Of a stretch of 64,000 bases of DNA, positions 43,365 through 52,497 are shown in pieces; the stretch's first letter is position 1; every line of letters starts with the position of its first letter. Under the pieces are notes generated by a model. The model ran no database searches and was not told the DNA's origin. It worked only from the letters and a program-made list of their open reading frames with translations. The DNA is from AP-15 sp963772965 (lineage in GTDB: Bacteria > Pseudomonadota > Alphaproteobacteria > ATCC43930 > CGMCC-115725): the NCBI GenBank assembly GCA_963772965.1, contig CAVYZU010000006.1, forward strand, positions 1 through 64,000. Reading direction: 5' to 3'. The position numbers and the translations under genes were made by a program.

Positions 43365-44050
43365 TGCGCGTTTCCCTCCCTCACCGGCTCGCGGCAAAAA
43401 CGGTCGGCGATCATCGTCTCGCCGCCGACCATGCGTTGCCCGGCGAGGACCAATGTTACATAAGGTGGCGGGCAATAGACATCGACCCGAGAGCCGAAAC
43501 GGATGATGCCGATGCGTTGGCCGGCCGCGATCCGCTGACCTTCGCGCAGGTCGCAAACGATGCGGCGCGCGACGAGACCGGCCACCTGCACAAACGCGAT
43601 CTCGGGTCCCTCGGGTGGCGACACGCGGATTGCCATTCGCTCGTTCCGCAAGCTCGCATCTTCGCCGCTGGCGTCGAGAAAGCGCCCTTTTGTGTACCGC
43701 AAAGCTACAACCCGGCCGCCGATGGGCGCGCGGGTCACATGCACATCGAACAAATTGAGAAAGATGCCGATCCGCGCCACCGGTGTATCACCCATCCCCA
43801 ATTCGGGTGGAGGCGGCGCTTGCACGACTGACGTGACGATGCCATCCGCCGGGCTGACCAGCACACCGTCGCGCAACGGGGTGACCCGCCAGGGATCACG
43901 AAAGAAATAGATCAGCCATAGGGTCGCAACAAACGCGATCCAACCGGCGGGCCTCCACAAAAAAAAGAGAAGCACCGTCGCGACCGCCGCTGCGAGGACG
44001 AATTTGAATCCGTCCGGGTGCAGCGGCGCCAGAAACTTTCTCAGTGCCAA
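43361..44050 (-). CDS. psd: Phosphatidylserine decarboxylase proenzyme
   Basis: This enzyme decarboxylates phosphatidylserine to phosphatidylethanolamine at the inner membrane. Two N-terminal hydrophobic segments (FVLAAAVATVLLFFLWRPAG, WIAFVATLWLIYFF) are followed by RDPWR and SPADGIVTSVV. NLFDVHVTRAPI is the conserved active-site region and IRFGSRVDVYCP contains the Gly-Ser self-cleavage site that yields the pyruvoyl group. A TTG at 44050 gives 229 residues, the usual size of this short type; the open frame extends to 44119 but overlaps the previous gene. Confidence 0.9.
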   Translation of the reverse strand: MALRKFLAPLHPDGFKFVLAAAVATVLLFFLWRPAGWIAFVATLWLIYFFRDPWRVTPLRDGVLVSPADGIVTSVVQAPPPPELGMGDTPVARIGIFLNLFDVHVTRAPIGGRVVALRYTKGRFLDASGEDASLRNERMAIRVSPPEGPEIAFVQVAGLVARRIVCDLREGQRIAAGQRIGIIRFGSRVDVYCPPPYVTLVLAGQRMVGGETMIADRFCREPVREGNAH

Positions 44051-44075
44051 GACTTCACTCAGTCCAAACGCGGGC

Positions 44076-46187
44076 TCACCGACCCTCGCGCCGCCACGCT
44101 GCCAGAAGACCACCGACAATGATAACCAAAGCGGCTAGCGCGGGCAGCAGCGGCGTTTCGGTAAACCCGCTGACCGTATAATCCCCGTTCGCTCGAAGGC
44201 CCATCCAGTTTCGCCCTGCTGCAGTATCATCGGGGGCGATCCGCCGGATGTCGGGGATCGACCCCGAACCGACCCAGAAGATGCCGCCGCCGGTTGCTGC
44301 GGCGATCGGCGACAACTTGTCCGGCGTGGTGCGGACGTCGCTGAATTCGACCGGGTTGAGGGGCCCGGCAGCGGCAAGCGCGACCTTGCTGCCATCGGTT
44401 ACCCGATACAGCCCCATTTGGGAGATCGTTAGCTGTCCGCTGCTTCGGCCGCCTTGGTCGTGGGTCAGCTTTACGCTCTGAGTTGTCCCATCGGGCGCCG
44501 TCACTTGCACCGGACGGTCGTCGGGTTCGAGCGATTGCCGAGTTATCGTCAGGTGGTCGCCGTCGACCGCGGCGCGCAGGTCGTTCTCCTCCAGGTCAGG
44601 CTCTTTCATCAGCCAGTATGCCAGCCGGCGCAACAGTTCGGCCTGTGGACCGCCGCCTTCGAAACCGCGCGCCCAGAACCACATCTGGTCCGAAAGCAAC
44701 TGCGCCACTCTACCCTTCCCGACGCGGTCCAGCACCAGCAGCGGATCCCCGCGATCGCCGGTCATCACCGTTGTGCCGCGCTGGACATGGGCATCGACCT
44801 GACGGAACCACCGGCCCCAGCTCGGCTCCCCATTCGGCGGCCCCGCCTCCGGTAACCCCTCGGTCACCGGATGGCGGCGCCCGAGCGCCGTCACTTGCGG
44901 CTTAAACCCCTCTTCAAAAATCTCGCCGGTAGGATCGGCCGGAAATATCGTGCCGAGCGGCGTGCGCGACAGGCTCAGCGGCGTCCCAAAATTTGGACCG
45001 GCTGCTTCAAGCAACGCGCCGCCGTTGCGCACATACCTGACGACGTTTTCGAGATACGCTTCAGGGATAACGCCACGCCGGCTGTAGCGATCGAAAATGA
45101 TTAGATCGAAATCGTCGAGTTTGGTGTCAAACAGCTCGCGAATCGGAAAGGCAATCAGCGACAACTCGCGGATCGGCGTCCCATCCTGCTTTTCCGGCGG
45201 GCGCAGGATCGTGAAATGGACAAGATCGACCGACGGATCGGATTTGAGCAAGTTGCGCCAGACCCGCTCGCCGGCATGTGGCTCGCCCGAGACCAACAGC
45301 ACGTGCAATCGGTCACGCACGCCATTTACGACGACAACGGCGCGGTTGTTGATCAACGTCAGTTCGCGCGGCCCCGGCGCCGCTTCGAGTTCGAGAACAT
45401 TCGGACCACCATGGTCAATCAGTACCGGCAAAGTTACGTCCTGACCGACCGGTACGATCATTTCCTGGGGCGCGCCGCCGTCTTTACGCCAGGTCAAGCG
45501 CGCCGCACCGGCATCCTCGCCAGCCTTCTCGTCAGCGCTTTGCGGCAGGTCTTCGACCCGGATCTTTAATTGCAGCCGCTTACCGACAATGCCAAAGCTT
45601 GGCGCTTGCGCGACGACGAGGCGACGATCAGCCTCGTTGGGCTGCCCCGACAACAAAACATGCAGCGGCGCCGGTACCGCCTGGTGCAACGCTTTGACGT
45701 CCCCGGCCGGCACGTCATGCACCTCGCCATCGGTGATCATTACAAACCCGGCAAGACGCTGGCGTGGGACATCCGACATCGCTCGATCGAGCGCGGCAAA
45801 TAGCCGGGTGCCTTGATCGCCGGCGCCGGGCTGAGCCGCCCCCGCGCGTATCACTCTGATGTCGAGATTGGGTTCATGGCCGAGCTTATCTTTAAGAGCG
45901 GCGAGCGCCTTTTCGGTGGCCTGAGTACGATTGCCGATGGTCTGGCTTGGTGAATTGTCAACGATGATGATCGCGACGTCGCGCTGCGGGACCCGCTGCT
46001 CTTCAATTAGTGATGGATTGACCAGAGCGGCGAGCAAGACCGAGATCGCTAAGGCGCGCCATCCTAAACCAACTGCGCCGCGCCACATGCCAAAGACCAG
46101 CAGCAAGACAGCGACAGCACCAAAAACCGCCAAAGCCCACCACGGCACCAGCGGCGTTGCGGCAAGCGAATAGCCGGTGCTGGTCAT
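44076..46187 (-). CDS. Membrane protein with vWA-like and glutamine-amidotransferase-like domains (Bat operon)
   Basis: A 703-residue inner-membrane protein that closes the moxR-DUF58-DUF4159 operon. Two N-terminal helices (WWALAVFGAVAVLLLVFG, LGWRALAISVLLAALVN) precede a von Willebrand-like domain with VAIIIVDNSPSQTIGN (Asp-x-Ser-x-Ser-type metal site, Asn replacing one position) and AGFVMITDGEVHD. The middle holds a class-I amidotransferase-like fold (FDLIIFDRYSRRGVIPEAYL, GGALLEAAGPNFG) without an obvious catalytic Cys. A single C-terminal helix (LLPALAALVIIVGGLLAAW) follows. The start at 46187 is set by an ATGA overlap with the upstream gene. Confidence 0.85.
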   Translation of the reverse strand: MTSTGYSLAATPLVPWWALAVFGAVAVLLLVFGMWRGAVGLGWRALAISVLLAALVNPSLIEEQRVPQRDVAIIIVDNSPSQTIGNRTQATEKALAALKDKLGHEPNLDIRVIRAGAAQPGAGDQGTRLFAALDRAMSDVPRQRLAGFVMITDGEVHDVPAGDVKALHQAVPAPLHVLLSGQPNEADRRLVVAQAPSFGIVGKRLQLKIRVEDLPQSADEKAGEDAGAARLTWRKDGGAPQEMIVPVGQDVTLPVLIDHGGPNVLELEAAPGPRELTLINNRAVVVVNGVRDRLHVLLVSGEPHAGERVWRNLLKSDPSVDLVHFTILRPPEKQDGTPIRELSLIAFPIRELFDTKLDDFDLIIFDRYSRRGVIPEAYLENVVRYVRNGGALLEAAGPNFGTPLSLSRTPLGTIFPADPTGEIFEEGFKPQVTALGRRHPVTEGLPEAGPPNGEPSWGRWFRQVDAHVQRGTTVMTGDRGDPLLVLDRVGKGRVAQLLSDQMWFWARGFEGGGPQAELLRRLAYWLMKEPDLEENDLRAAVDGDHLTITRQSLEPDDRPVQVTAPDGTTQSVKLTHDQGGRSSGQLTISQMGLYRVTDGSKVALAAAGPLNPVEFSDVRTTPDKLSPIAAATGGGIFWVGSGSIPDIRRIAPDDTAAGRNWMGLRANGDYTVSGFTETPLLPALAALVIIVGGLLAAWRREGR

Positions 46188-48898
46188 TGGCCGAGCCGCT
46201 CGAGGATGGCTGGCACGTGTACCTGATCCGACTTGTAGTTGCCGGTCAGCACGTACATCACGAGATTGATGCCAAAGCGCACCGCCATCTCGCGCTGTTG
46301 TTCGCCGCCCGGCACGGCCGCGTAGAGCGGCTCCCCATTTCGATCGATCGCCCAGGCGACCGCCCAATCATTGGCGCCGACGATGACGCTCGAGACCCCA
46401 TCATTGACGTGATCGTCGACCGGCTCGACCCACAAGGTGCCAACATTCCATCGGCCTGGAAATTCGTGCAGCAGGTAGAAGGATTTGGTAAGCACGTGGT
46501 CCGGCGGGATCGGCACCAACGGCGGCATGTTGATCCCGGCGGTCAGTCGGCGCAGGCGTTGCGCCGCAACCGCAGCACCGCCAAACGGTCCCGGCGACTG
46601 GGCATCGCCGTCGCGGGTGTCGAACAGGATGGTCCCGCCGGTCTCGAGATAGCGGTTGATGCGCTCGACTGCCTTCGGCGAGGGCGGGGCCTGATCGGCG
46701 GTCACCGGCCAATACAGCAGCGGAAAGAATATCAGTTCGTCGGCTTCGACATCGACGGCGAGCGGGTCACCGGTTTCCACTGCGGTGCGCCGGTTGAGAG
46801 CATCCCCCAAACCGACTAATCCGGCGCGGCTCTCATTGTCGACCTCGCTGTTTCCGGTTCTGACGTAAGCGAGCCGCAGCTCCGAGGTGGCACGGATAAC
46901 AAAAGCATCGTCGGCATGCACCGGCAGCGACGGGATGAGAAAGACAAGCAACATCACACCCGCGACCCGCGCCGGGCGCCGCACCAGCAGCCCGCGCAAT
47001 CCAAAGGCGATCAGCAAATCGGCGAGCGCCATCAACAATGCCGCGGTCAGCACCGGCGCGCGCAGGTCGGTCTCGCCGCCACCTCCGAACGTTTCGCGAT
47101 GCGTATCCGAGGGCAGCCCCGCGATCGGCTCGAGTGCTGTAACTCCGGCCGAGAGATTGAGCGCCCGCCGCTCATCCTGCGTGCCATAAAACCCGGGTGG
47201 ATGTTCAGGTGAAACAGTCACGGTTGCGAAATTGCTGCCGGCGATGGGACGCGCCGCCGGCGGCGCGCGCTGCAGACGGCCAAACCCGTCGAGGGTTTCG
47301 ACCGGCGCGAGGCTGGCTTCGCCGCCAGCCACGACGCCTTGGCTCATCGCGATCACCCGCCGCAGCATCTGAACGTAAAGACCGGACAGCGCAAGGTTCG
47401 ACCAATCGGCGTTGGCCGTCGTATGCACCAGCACGATCCATCCGTGCCCGCGTTTTTCGGCGGTCACGAGCGGGGTGCCGTCGGCGAGCCGTGCCCAGGT
47501 CTTCGCGGCCAGATCGATGTCGGGCTCCGCCAGAACCTGACGCGAGACGGTCACGTCCGGCGGGATAGTCAGCCCGGCAAACGGACTGTCCGGTGCGAAC
47601 GGCGCCAGCTTTGCCGGCTGTTCCCACGACATCGCGCCGCCGATGGTGCGTCCGCCGTGACGGAGCCGCACGGGCAGCAGCTTGTCGTCACCCTCGGCCA
47701 GATGCGGCCCGGCAAAACGCAGCAGCAGACCACCGTTATTGACCCATTTCTCGATCACCGCCGCTTCAGCCGGCGAGTCTGGGCTCGCATCTGCGAAGAT
47801 CAGCACCGCAAGCTGGCGCTTTAGGAGATCGGCTGCGTGACCGCGCCGGATCTCCGTAAACGGGTCGAGCGCGCGTTCAAGGTAGTAGGTATCGCTCAGC
47901 AGCGGCTGCCCTGCGGCATTTCGGGCGGCCGCGATCCCGACTGGGCGCCGACGCCAGCGCTCATCGACCAACACCACCGCGCCGGCTGATTGCGCGCCCT
48001 CGACTTCAATCCGCGCGGCTTGGTTCCGCAGTTCGTTCGGCATCGTCAACTTCGCCTCGGCGGATACCGCACCCGGCTCGATCGTCACTGCTTGATGCGC
48101 AAGAAACCGCCCATCGTTGCCGCTGGCCCGGACCTCGTACAACCGCGGTTTGGCGGTCGGCAACGTCCGCAGCACCGCTGTCAGCTCCTTTGCCTCGCGG
48201 TCGCCGGCCGTGAGCAACACCGGTGACTGGTTCGGACCGGCGGTCAGATAATAAAGGGTGCCGCGTGCGTCCAAATAGGAGGCGAGCGCCTTCGCGCCGT
48301 TGGTGTCCGCGACGCCGTCGCTGAGCCATATCGCGGCATTTGCATCGGGCAACGAGAGTTTTTGCAGGCGCGCCAGCGCCGTCTGGCGATCGACCGGCCA
48401 GGGCTTCGGCTCCGCTGCCTCGATCGCCGCGCGGGCATCGGCGGCGCGGATCGGGGCCAGAGCCGGCGGTCCCGCCTCGCTGCCGGACGGCGCCGTGGTC
48501 ACGAGTACTACTTGCCGGTCTTCGCGCGTCGCTTCGCCCAAAAGATTGCCGAGGGCGGCCTGGCGCGCGGGCCAATCGCTCGCCGCCGCCCAGCCATCAT
48601 CGACAACCAAAATCAATGGGCCGGTCCCGGGCAGCTGCGCCTGAGGATTTAGCAGCGGATGAGCCGCCGAGATGATGACCAGTGCCGCAATCGCCATGCG
48701 CAGCAGGATCAGCCATAGCGGAGTCCGCGCCGGCGTCACCTCGCGCGGAACCAAACCCAACAGCAGACGGATCGCCGGAAACGCGACGCGGCGCGGCGCC
48801 GGCGGCGTCACTCGCAGCAGCCACCAGATGACCGGCAGCCCCGCCAACGCCATAAGCAGCCACGGTGACGCAAAGGCGAGAGAACCAAACGCCAACAC
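46184..48898 (-). CDS. DUF4159 domain protein with BatA N-terminus
   Basis: A 904-residue membrane protein. The N-terminus is the BatA/aerotolerance regulator type (FGSLAFASPWLLMALAGLPV, IWWLLRVTPPAPRRVAFPAI) with a second helix (PLWLILLRMAIAALVIISAA). A vWA-like part follows (GPLILVVDDGWAAASDWPAR, ANAAIWLSDGVADTNG). The C-terminal 220 residues are DUF4159 (LRLAYVRTGNSEVDNESRAG, LIFFPLLYWPVTADQ, GGTILFDTRDGDAQ, LTKSFYLLHEFPGRWNVGTL). These operons are linked to cell-envelope integrity and stress tolerance, but the molecular role is not established. Overlaps the next gene by four bases. Confidence 0.88.
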   Translation of the reverse strand: MLAFGSLAFASPWLLMALAGLPVIWWLLRVTPPAPRRVAFPAIRLLLGLVPREVTPARTPLWLILLRMAIAALVIISAAHPLLNPQAQLPGTGPLILVVDDGWAAASDWPARQAALGNLLGEATREDRQVVLVTTAPSGSEAGPPALAPIRAADARAAIEAAEPKPWPVDRQTALARLQKLSLPDANAAIWLSDGVADTNGAKALASYLDARGTLYYLTAGPNQSPVLLTAGDREAKELTAVLRTLPTAKPRLYEVRASGNDGRFLAHQAVTIEPGAVSAEAKLTMPNELRNQAARIEVEGAQSAGAVVLVDERWRRRPVGIAAARNAAGQPLLSDTYYLERALDPFTEIRRGHAADLLKRQLAVLIFADASPDSPAEAAVIEKWVNNGGLLLRFAGPHLAEGDDKLLPVRLRHGGRTIGGAMSWEQPAKLAPFAPDSPFAGLTIPPDVTVSRQVLAEPDIDLAAKTWARLADGTPLVTAEKRGHGWIVLVHTTANADWSNLALSGLYVQMLRRVIAMSQGVVAGGEASLAPVETLDGFGRLQRAPPAARPIAGSNFATVTVSPEHPPGFYGTQDERRALNLSAGVTALEPIAGLPSDTHRETFGGGGETDLRAPVLTAALLMALADLLIAFGLRGLLVRRPARVAGVMLLVFLIPSLPVHADDAFVIRATSELRLAYVRTGNSEVDNESRAGLVGLGDALNRRTAVETGDPLAVDVEADELIFFPLLYWPVTADQAPPSPKAVERINRYLETGGTILFDTRDGDAQSPGPFGGAAVAAQRLRRLTAGINMPPLVPIPPDHVLTKSFYLLHEFPGRWNVGTLWVEPVDDHVNDGVSSVIVGANDWAVAWAIDRNGEPLYAAVPGGEQQREMAVRFGINLVMYVLTGNYKSDQVHVPAILERLGQ

Positions 48899-48949
48899 AG
48901 CTCAACCCGCCGCCCTGATTTGTGTCATTGTCGCTGTTCGCTGCAAAGG

Positions 48950-49891
48950 TTACCGCCGCCTATCGCCGGACAGCGCTGTGTAGAGTCCGAGCAGCGCCAG
49001 CCCCGGCGCGCGATCGGTGCGGTGCGAGGCAAAACTCCATCCGAGGCTTGCGGCGACCGCAGCGAGCCCCGCGCGGTGGTCGCGAAACCGGGTTGAATAG
49101 TCCGAACGAATGCCTTCGACACGGCTCACGACGATCTCGTCGTGCTCCTCGACCCCGGCGAAGCGGACACGGCCATCGAAGGGCAGATCCTCCTCCGCCG
49201 GGTCGATTATGTGCAACAAGTGGCCCTTGAGCCCGGTTGCGGCAAAGCGTCGGACGACAGCCTCGACATTGGCGAGCGGCGACAAAAAATCGCCGATCAG
49301 AACCAGGAGGCCGGCACGCGGCAGCGGCTCGAATGCCGGCAAGCTCTCGGGTGGGACGGCGTCGCGGGTCAGCATCTCGACAGTCCGCGTCAACGCCACG
49401 CGTCCGCTCATCGGTGCAACGCCTGTTCCTAACAGCGTCAGCCGCTCGCCACCGCGCACCAGCAAGCTGGCGAGAGCAGCCAGCAACAACTCGGCGCGGT
49501 CGCGCTTAGTCGGCCACTCGGCTCCAGCGATATATTGCGCCGAGCTGTATTCCATCGAAGCCGAACCGTCGCGCCACAACCACACGCTCTGCGCCGCTTC
49601 CCATTCGGTCTCGCGAATATAATAGCGCTGTGATTTGGCGCTTTCGCGCCAGTCGATCCGGCTCGCGGCATCCCCAGGTTCGTACTGCCGGAATTGCCAA
49701 AAGGTTTCGCCTTGCCCAACGCGGCGTCTGCCGTGGACACCTTGGGCCACGGTCGCCGCGACCCGCTCGGCGGCGACCAACAAGGGCGGCAATACCGCGG
49801 CTGCCTCTTCGGCCCGGTTGCGCAACGTGGTGGGCGGCGCGCTGCGCCGCACCAGCAGCGAGGCAAGTGAACGCGATCCCCCGCTGTTCAA
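48950..49891 (-). CDS. DUF58 domain protein
   Basis: A 313-residue DUF58 protein, the usual partner of a MoxR ATPase. The signature region GETFWQFRQYEPGDAASRID, then WRESAKSQRYYIRETEWEAA, is clear, followed by SVWLWRDGSASM, a vWA-like metal site, and AGLLVLIGDFLSPLANVEAV. The start at TTG 49891 is inferred: it overlaps the moxR stop as TTGA, and the long open frame upstream of it lies entirely over moxR. Confidence 0.88.
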   Translation of the reverse strand: MNSGGSRSLASLLVRRSAPPTTLRNRAEEAAAVLPPLLVAAERVAATVAQGVHGRRRVGQGETFWQFRQYEPGDAASRIDWRESAKSQRYYIRETEWEAAQSVWLWRDGSASMEYSSAQYIAGAEWPTKRDRAELLLAALASLLVRGGERLTLLGTGVAPMSGRVALTRTVEMLTRDAVPPESLPAFEPLPRAGLLVLIGDFLSPLANVEAVVRRFAATGLKGHLLHIIDPAEEDLPFDGRVRFAGVEEHDEIVVSRVEGIRSDYSTRFRDHRAGLAAVAASLGWSFASHRTDRAPGLALLGLYTALSGDRRR

Positions 49892-50892
49892 CGGAATGGC
49901 GCCGAAATCTGTTCGATCACGCGTGCTATGGTGATCCCTTCGCCGCGACCGGCGAAACTGACCGCCATGCGGTGCCGCAACACCGGCGGCGCCAACGCCA
50001 GGACGTCGTCGATCGATGGGCTGTAGCGGCCGTCGATCAAGGCCCGGGCGCGGCAGGCGAGCATCAACGCCTGGCTGGCGCGGGGTCCCGGGCCCCATGA
50101 GACAAAGCGGGTTATACCATTCCCGGCGGCATCGGGACGGCCCGAGCGCACCAACGCCAGGATGGCATCGACGACACTCTCACCAACCGGAATCCGGCGC
50201 ACCAGTCGCTGCGCCGCGATCAGCTCGGCGAGGGTCATCGCCGGGCGTGGCCGATCCTCGACGATGCCAGTGGTGGCGATCAGCATTTCCCGCTCGGCAT
50301 CGCGATCGGGGTAGTCGACATCGATTTGCATCAAAAATCGGTCGAGCTGGGCTTCCGGCAGCGGATAGGTGCCCTCCTGCTCGAGCGGGTTTTGCGTTGC
50401 CAAGACGTGAAACGGTTGCGGCAGCGGATGATACTGCCCGGCGATCGAAACGCGGCCTTCCTGCATCGCCTGCAATAATGCGGATTGCGTGCGCGGGCTT
50501 GCGCGATTGATCTCGTCCGCCATCAGCAACTGGCAAAAGACTGGCCCTGGAATGAAGCGAAACGAGCGCCTGCCGGTCTCGCTCTCCTCCAACACCTCCG
50601 AACCGAGGATATCGGCCGGCATCAGATCGGGCGTACACTGGATGCGCTTTTCCTCAAGCCCGAGGATCGTCCCTAAGGTCTCGACCAGGCGGGTCTTGGC
50701 AAGACCCGGAACCCCGATCAACAACGCATGACCGCCGCACAGCAGCGTGATCAGCGCTTGCTCGACGACCTCCTGCTGACCAAAGATGATTTCGCCGATG
50801 CGGGCACGCACAAGACTAAGGCTGCGGCCGAGCGCATCCACCTCGGCGACGACGTCGGTGGATGCGGTGTTGACGGATGCAAACGGAGACAA
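49888..50892 (-). CDS. MoxR family ATPase
   Basis: A 334-residue AAA+ ATPase. Walker A is HALLIGVPGLAKTRLVETLG, Walker B FCQLLMADEINRASPRTQSA, with sensor-like FHVLATQNPLEQEGTYPLPE and the Arg-containing AQLDRFLMQIDVDYPDRDAE. C-terminal lid: RALIDGRYSPSIDDVLALAP. MoxR proteins act as chaperones for maturation of vWA-containing complexes, here presumably the DUF58 and vWA-like proteins of the same operon. A TTG start at 50892 overlaps the divergent gene; a GTG further inside is possible. Confidence 0.92.
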   Translation of the reverse strand: MSPFASVNTASTDVVAEVDALGRSLSLVRARIGEIIFGQQEVVEQALITLLCGGHALLIGVPGLAKTRLVETLGTILGLEEKRIQCTPDLMPADILGSEVLEESETGRRSFRFIPGPVFCQLLMADEINRASPRTQSALLQAMQEGRVSIAGQYHPLPQPFHVLATQNPLEQEGTYPLPEAQLDRFLMQIDVDYPDRDAEREMLIATTGIVEDRPRPAMTLAELIAAQRLVRRIPVGESVVDAILALVRSGRPDAAGNGITRFVSWGPGPRASQALMLACRARALIDGRYSPSIDDVLALAPPVLRHRMAVSFAGRGEGITIARVIEQISAPFR

Positions 50893-51488
50893 GAGTTAAC
50901 GATCCTCTCTCAAGCGCTTCGCCAGACGCGAACTTGATGCAAAATGCCGGCTCGAGCAATTCCCCGATAATCGGGCCGGCGGCGAGCCGTCGCCAGCCAA
51001 TCGACTGCGGTGATCTCGACATGCGCATCGCCCGCGATGGTAGTTGGTCGTATCGCGGTTCGCCGATCAGCCGTTTGCCGCTCGTCAAACTCTTCGCTTC
51101 TGTCCTTCGCCGCGAGCCAGATGGCTCTTATTGGCTCGTGACGCCGGCCGAGCGCGGCCGTATCGTCGTCGAAGACGTCCCGTTTCTTGCCGTCGAGCTG
51201 ACAGTGACCGGCGAAGGCCGCGATCAGCAAGTGATCTTCCGCACCAATCTAGACGAATTTGTGACCGCGGGGCCGAGTAATCCGCTGCGCGTTGAGACTG
51301 GGCCATCGGGCGAGCCGGCACCCTATATTCTGGTACGGGACGGGCTCGAGGCCCGCCTCGCGCGGCCGGTCTTTTACGAGCTGGTCGAACTGGCCGCCGA
51401 GGAGGAGATCGAAGGGGAGACGCAATTTGGCGTATGGAGTAGCGGGACATTCTACAAGCTGGGTGATCTCGACCAAGATGAGGAGTGA
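50877..51488 (+). CDS. DUF1285 domain protein
   Basis: A 203-residue conserved protein of unknown role. Landmarks are GDLDMRIARDGSWSYRGSPI, RLPLVKLFASVLRREPDGSY, WLVTPAERGRIVVEDVPFLA and DEFVTAGPSNPLRV. An inner start at 50937 (MQNAGSSN) would avoid the 16-bp overlap with the divergent moxR start. It is the first gene of an operon with the nudix, DUF6111 and cca genes, a conserved alphaproteobacterial order. Confidence 0.88.
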   Translation: MQTETRVNDPLSSASPDANLMQNAGSSNSPIIGPAASRRQPIDCGDLDMRIARDGSWSYRGSPISRLPLVKLFASVLRREPDGSYWLVTPAERGRIVVEDVPFLAVELTVTGEGRDQQVIFRTNLDEFVTAGPSNPLRVETGPSGEPAPYILVRDGLEARLARPVFYELVELAAEEEIEGETQFGVWSSGTFYKLGDLDQDEE

Positions 51489-51533
51489 CGCGACGCCGGA
51501 CCCCAAGACGACGACAAATAGGGCGCGTCGCTG

Positions 51534-52208
51534 ATGGAGAGCCCGGGAGCGCGAGGCCTAACGTGCGCAGGCGTCAGGGCCCGGTTTGCACGGCTCGGTG
51601 CGCCGGGAAGGCGCGGCTTTGGCGGCGCCGCGGACGCGGTTGAAGCGGCGGCGTTGCGACAGGCAACGCGCGGCGACCACGACCTCAACCCGGGGATGAC
51701 CCCGCCCAGCACAGCGTTGCGCCCGGCGGCGGTGTTGGTGCCGCTGGTCGACCGTGCCGAGGGGATGTCGGTGCTGCTGACGCAGCGCACCGAGCATCTA
51801 AGTGCGCATGCCGGCCAGATCGCGTTTCCTGGCGGTCGGCTCGAACCCGAAGATCCCGATGCCATCGCGGCGGCATTGCGGGAAACCGAGGAAGAAATCG
51901 GTCTGCCACGCGAGCACGTTACTCTGATCGGCCGGCTCGACACTTATGTGACCGGTACTGGGTTTGAGATCACACCGATCGTTGGCATTGTCTCCACCCC
52001 GTTCACGCTGACGGTCGACCCGTTCGAAGTCGCCGATGTTTTCGAAGTACCGCTGCCCTTCGTGCTCGACACCAGCAATCATCGGCGAACCGAGCGCATC
52101 TTTGAAGAACGCCGGCGAGTATTTTTTGTGTTGCCCTACCAGAACCGCAATATCTGGGGTGCGACCGCCGGGATGCTGGTGAATTTGGCGGAGGTGCTCG
52201 CCGGCTGA
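51534..52208 (+). CDS. CoA pyrophosphatase, nudix family
   Basis: A 224-residue nudix hydrolase of the NudL/CoA pyrophosphatase type. The UPF0035 motif is VLLTQRTEHLSAHAGQIAFP, directly joined to the nudix box GGRLEPEDPDAIAAALRETE, EEIGL (G-x5-E-x7-R-E-x2-E-E-x-G complete). It would hydrolyse CoA or acyl-CoA to 3',5'-ADP and 4'-phosphopantetheine. Second gene in the DUF1285 operon, 45 bp after it. Confidence 0.92.
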   Translation: MESPGARGLTCAGVRARFARLGAPGRRGFGGAADAVEAAALRQATRGDHDLNPGMTPPSTALRPAAVLVPLVDRAEGMSVLLTQRTEHLSAHAGQIAFPGGRLEPEDPDAIAAALRETEEEIGLPREHVTLIGRLDTYVTGTGFEITPIVGIVSTPFTLTVDPFEVADVFEVPLPFVLDTSNHRRTERIFEERRRVFFVLPYQNRNIWGATAGMLVNLAEVLAG

Positions 52209-52215
52209 GATACCC

Positions 52216-52497
52216 ATGATCCGGGTTTTCTTTACGATCGTTCTGCCGCTGCTGCTGCCAACCGCGCTTTATTTGTTGTGGGTAGCGACTTTGGGCGCTC
52301 CGCAAGACAGCGGCGCCGTCGTTTGGACATCGCTGCCTTGGATTTGGCTCGCGGGAGCCGGCGCACTGTTGCTGGCAATCGTTTTGTTTGTCGTCACTGT
52401 CGGTTTCGGGACGCCGCAGGAGGGAGTTTACGTCGCTCCGCGTTATGTAAATGGCCACATCGTCCCCGGCCATATCGAGCCAAGGGCGCCCCAGTGA
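52216..52497 (+). CDS. DUF6111 family small membrane protein
   Basis: A 93-residue inner-membrane protein with two helices (VFFTIVLPLLLPTALYLLWV, WLAGAGALLLAIVLFVVTVG) and a conserved end GVYVAPRYVNGHIVPGHIEP. It is fixed between the nudix gene (7 bp upstream) and cca (four-base overlap) in alphaproteobacteria. Function unknown. Confidence 0.85.
   Translation: MIRVFFTIVLPLLLPTALYLLWVATLGAPQDSGAVVWTSLPWIWLAGAGALLLAIVLFVVTVGFGTPQEGVYVAPRYVNGHIVPGHIEPRAPQ

Noticed and set aside
43557..44119. TTG 44119 as the psd start
   Set aside because: It would overlap the upstream gene by 44 bp and add non-conserved residues; TTG 44050 gives the usual family length.
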